From contig NZ_JACMYC010000009.1 of the NCBI RefSeq assembly GCF_014266025.1, forward strand, positions 1-64,000: a stretch of DNA of 64,000 bases. The letters are read 5' to 3'. Below the pieces are notes generated by a model. The model was given only the letters and a program-made list of their open reading frames with translations. It did no database searches and was not told the DNA's origin. Positions 62,301 through 64,000 of the stretch are shown here, one piece after another. The stretch comes from Nocardioides deserti (GTDB lineage Bacteria; Actinomycetota; Actinomycetes; Propionibacteriales; Nocardioidaceae). Position 1 is the first letter of the stretch; the number at the start of each line of letters is the position of its first letter. The position numbers and the translations under genes were made by a program.

Positions 62301-63926
62301 TCAGCGGATCCGTGTCCGCCGCATCATCTTCAGGCCGGTGAGCATCCCCTTGACGTACTCGTCGTAGTCCTGGCCGGGGCGGGCGCCCATGACCTGCTTC
62401 TTGAGGACGGCGAGGTTCTGGACGTCGGTGTACTTCAGCAGGCCCTGGTCGCCGTGGCGGGCGCCGACGCCGGACTGCTTGACGCCGCCCGACGGCGTGC
62501 CCTTCGAGGCGTAGGCCGTGGCGAGGGAGTCGTTGACGTTGACGTTGCCGGCGTGGATGCGGCGGGCGACGCCGACGGCGCGGTCGAGGTCGGCGCCCCA
62601 CACCGAGGCGTTGAGGCCGTAGTCGGTGTCGTTGGCCAGCGCGACGGCCTGGTCGACGGTGCGGTACTCGTGCAGCGCGACGACCGGCCCGAAGGTCTCC
62701 GTGCAGCCGGTGAGCATGTCGCCGGTGACGCCCTCGAGCACGGTCGGCTCGAAGAACGCCGGGCCGATGTCGGGCCGCGGGTTGCCGCCGGTGACGATCG
62801 TGGCGCCCTTGGCGACGGCGTCCTGCACGTGGCTGTGCACCCGCTGCATGTGGTCGACGGAGATCAGCGAGCCCAGCTCGGGACCGAAGTCGTACGCCGC
62901 GCCGATGCGCAGGCTCTCGGCTGCCGCGACGAAGCGGGCCTTGAGCTCGTCGTACCGGCTCTCGGGCAGGTAGATGCGCTCGATGTGCATGCAGATCTGG
63001 CCGGTGTTGCCGAAGACGCCGAACAGCGCGCCGGCGACCCACTCGTCGGGGTCGACGTCGTCGAGGACGATCATCGGGTTCTTGCCGCCGAGCTCGAGGC
63101 AGCAGCCGATGAGGTTGCGGCCGGCGCGCTCGCCGATGACCCGGCCGGTGGCGGTCGAGCCGGTGAACATCACGTAGTTGGCGTTGTCGATGAGCGTCGG
63201 GCCGACGTCGGGGCCCTCGCCGCAGACGACCTGGAACAGGCCCTTCGGCAGGCCGGCCCGCTCCAGCAGCGCGATGCCGTGGAGCGGGGAGAGCGCGGTC
63301 TTGTTGTCCGGCTTGAGCACGATCGCGTTGCCGGCCATGAGCGCCGGGATGGCGTCGGAGAGGCCGGTCGCGAACGGGAAGTTCCAGGGCGCGATGATCC
63401 CGACGACGCCCTTGGGCTGGCGGATCTCGGTGGAGCTGGAGACGACCGGGACCGGCCCGCCGCGGGTGACCGGCTTGAGCAGCTTCGGCGCCCGCTTGAG
63501 GTAGTGGCTGATCACCATCACCGGGTCGCAGGTCTCCTCGATGGCCATCCGGCGGTTCTTGCCGCTCTCGGCCTGGATGAGGTCTGCGGTGGTCTGCGCG
63601 TTGTCGACGAGCAGCGAGTGGGCCTTCTTGAACACCTTCAGCCGCTTGCGCAGCGGCCAGGAGGCCCACTCCTGCTGGGCCGAGCGAGCGGCCGCGAAGG
63701 CGCGCTCGATGTCGGCCGCGGTCGACTGCGGCAGCTGCACGAGCGTCTCGCCGGTGTAGACCTCGGCGAGGTCCCACGTCTGCCCGCCCGAGCCGGGCAC
63801 GCGCGCGACCAGGTCGCGCAGGAACGCGTCGGTGAGCGTGGCCGGGCGGCGCAGGCGGGGCGCGGGTGCGCCCGGACCGGCGGCACCGGGTCCGGCGGTG
63901 GCCGAGCGGTCGGCGGTGGTGGTCAT
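62301..63926 (-). CDS. gabD2: Succinate-semialdehyde dehydrogenase (GabD2 type)
   Basis: 541 aa aldehyde dehydrogenase. VGIIAPWNFPFATGLSDAIP (cofactor site), the general-base Glu in CCLELGGKNPMIVLDD, and the catalytic Cys in GNTGQICMHIERIYLPESRY are present. The length and the N-terminal extension (residues 1-30, Pro/Ala-rich) fit the actinobacterial succinic-semialdehyde dehydrogenase GabD2 subgroup, usually NADP-dependent. Its start is 2 bases from the stop of the GMC oxidoreductase gene, so an alcohol-to-aldehyde-to-acid pathway is likely in one operon. The exact substrate is inferred. Confidence 0.88.
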   Translation of the reverse strand: MTTTADRSATAGPGAAGPGAPAPRLRRPATLTDAFLRDLVARVPGSGGQTWDLAEVYTGETLVQLPQSTAADIERAFAAARSAQQEWASWPLRKRLKVFKKAHSLLVDNAQTTADLIQAESGKNRRMAIEETCDPVMVISHYLKRAPKLLKPVTRGGPVPVVSSSTEIRQPKGVVGIIAPWNFPFATGLSDAIPALMAGNAIVLKPDNKTALSPLHGIALLERAGLPKGLFQVVCGEGPDVGPTLIDNANYVMFTGSTATGRVIGERAGRNLIGCCLELGGKNPMIVLDDVDPDEWVAGALFGVFGNTGQICMHIERIYLPESRYDELKARFVAAAESLRIGAAYDFGPELGSLISVDHMQRVHSHVQDAVAKGATIVTGGNPRPDIGPAFFEPTVLEGVTGDMLTGCTETFGPVVALHEYRTVDQAVALANDTDYGLNASVWGADLDRAVGVARRIHAGNVNVNDSLATAYASKGTPSGGVKQSGVGARHGDQGLLKYTDVQNLAVLKKQVMGARPGQDYDEYVKGMLTGLKMMRRTRIR

Positions 63927-63928
63927 GG

Positions 63929-64000
63929 TCAGCCCCTCCCGAGGACGAGGTCCGCGCCGCGCTCGCCGATCATGATCGCGGGCGCGTTGGTGTTGCCGCC
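63929..64000 (-). CDS. GMC-family oxidoreductase, C-terminal fragment
   Basis: Only the last 23 codons lie in the window. They read GGNTNAPAIMIGERGADLVL, then GRG and stop, which is the conserved C-terminus of choline/alcohol-oxidase-type GMC flavoproteins (NTNAPxIMIGE). The gene starts beyond the right edge and is the upstream partner of the dehydrogenase. Confidence 0.85.
   Translation of the reverse strand, partial: GGNTNAPAIMIGERGADLVLGRG

Overview
The window is high-GC actinobacterial DNA, most like Nocardioides or a close relative (inferred from gene content, not from a search). Pointers are the ERCC3/XPB-type helicase beside its usual helicase-associated partner, a stand-alone groEL2 with two CIRCE operators, a DUF3263/LytR_C pair, a DUF222 (13E12-type) HNH gene among REP-like repeats, dense GTGA/ATGA stop-start overlaps, and many genes whose -10 box (TANNNT) lies only 6-7 bases before the start codon, as in leaderless transcription. 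No rRNA, tRNA, CRISPR or prophage genes were seen.

Layout. 0-6 kb: end of an unrecognised Pro-rich protein, a PP2C phosphatase, then helicase-associated protein, CGNR zinc-finger protein and XPB helicase. 6-18 kb: serA, aldo/keto reductase, rtcB, a TetR/membrane-protein divergon with paired operators, an MpaB-type oxygenase, a secreted protein, ketosteroid isomerase, HD protein, cutC and a helical WXG-like operon. 18-24.6 kb: GntR regulator, FtsX/ATPase transporter, an AlkB-like dioxygenase behind a LexA-type box, and an MFS carrier. 24.6-39.4 kb: a form II (AYRGAGR) CO-dehydrogenase-like molybdenum hydroxylase (coxS-L-M-G) and its maturation genes (MoxR ATPase, VWA/CoxE, XdhC/CoxF, MobA-like transferase). 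The two halves are separated by the DUF222 HNH gene with its repeats, a GAF regulator and hydrolases. 39.4-43.1 kb: ECF sigma factor with a membrane partner, RidA, groEL2. 43.1-48 kb: an ATP-grasp/coiled-coil/TylF-methyltransferase operon, then a S-box (SAM) riboswitch-threonine-synthase-like gene-sulfur-carrier cluster, then otsB. 48-54 kb: LytR_C and DUF3263 proteins, a Gfo/Idh oxidoreductase, a NarL-type two-component system, otsA. 54-64 kb: FMN glutamate-synthase-like protein, a PhaC-like hydrolase with a histone-H1-like tail, a frameshifted MFS gene, a PLP decarboxylase/lyase, HxlR regulator, thioesterase, ung, an extradiol dioxygenase, gabD2-type dehydrogenase and the end of a GMC oxidoreductase.

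Most interesting. (1) A SAM riboswitch controls a ThrC-like PLP enzyme followed by a CysO/ThiS-type carrier whose C-terminus is Gly-Gly-Cys rather than Gly-Gly. This suggests protein-thiocarboxylate-dependent homocysteine/methionine synthesis rather than threonine synthesis. (2) A 76-bp nested-palindrome repeat occurs twice in inverted orientation 35 kb apart, both times at gene 3' ends. (3) A DUF222 HNH gene is bracketed by REP-like palindromes, including 2.5 copies of a unit of about 200 bp. (4) An AlkB-like repair gene has a perfect TCGAAC-N4-GTTCGA box touching its -10 element. (5) A PhaC-like alpha/beta hydrolase has Ser in place of the catalytic Cys and a Lys/Ala-rich tail.
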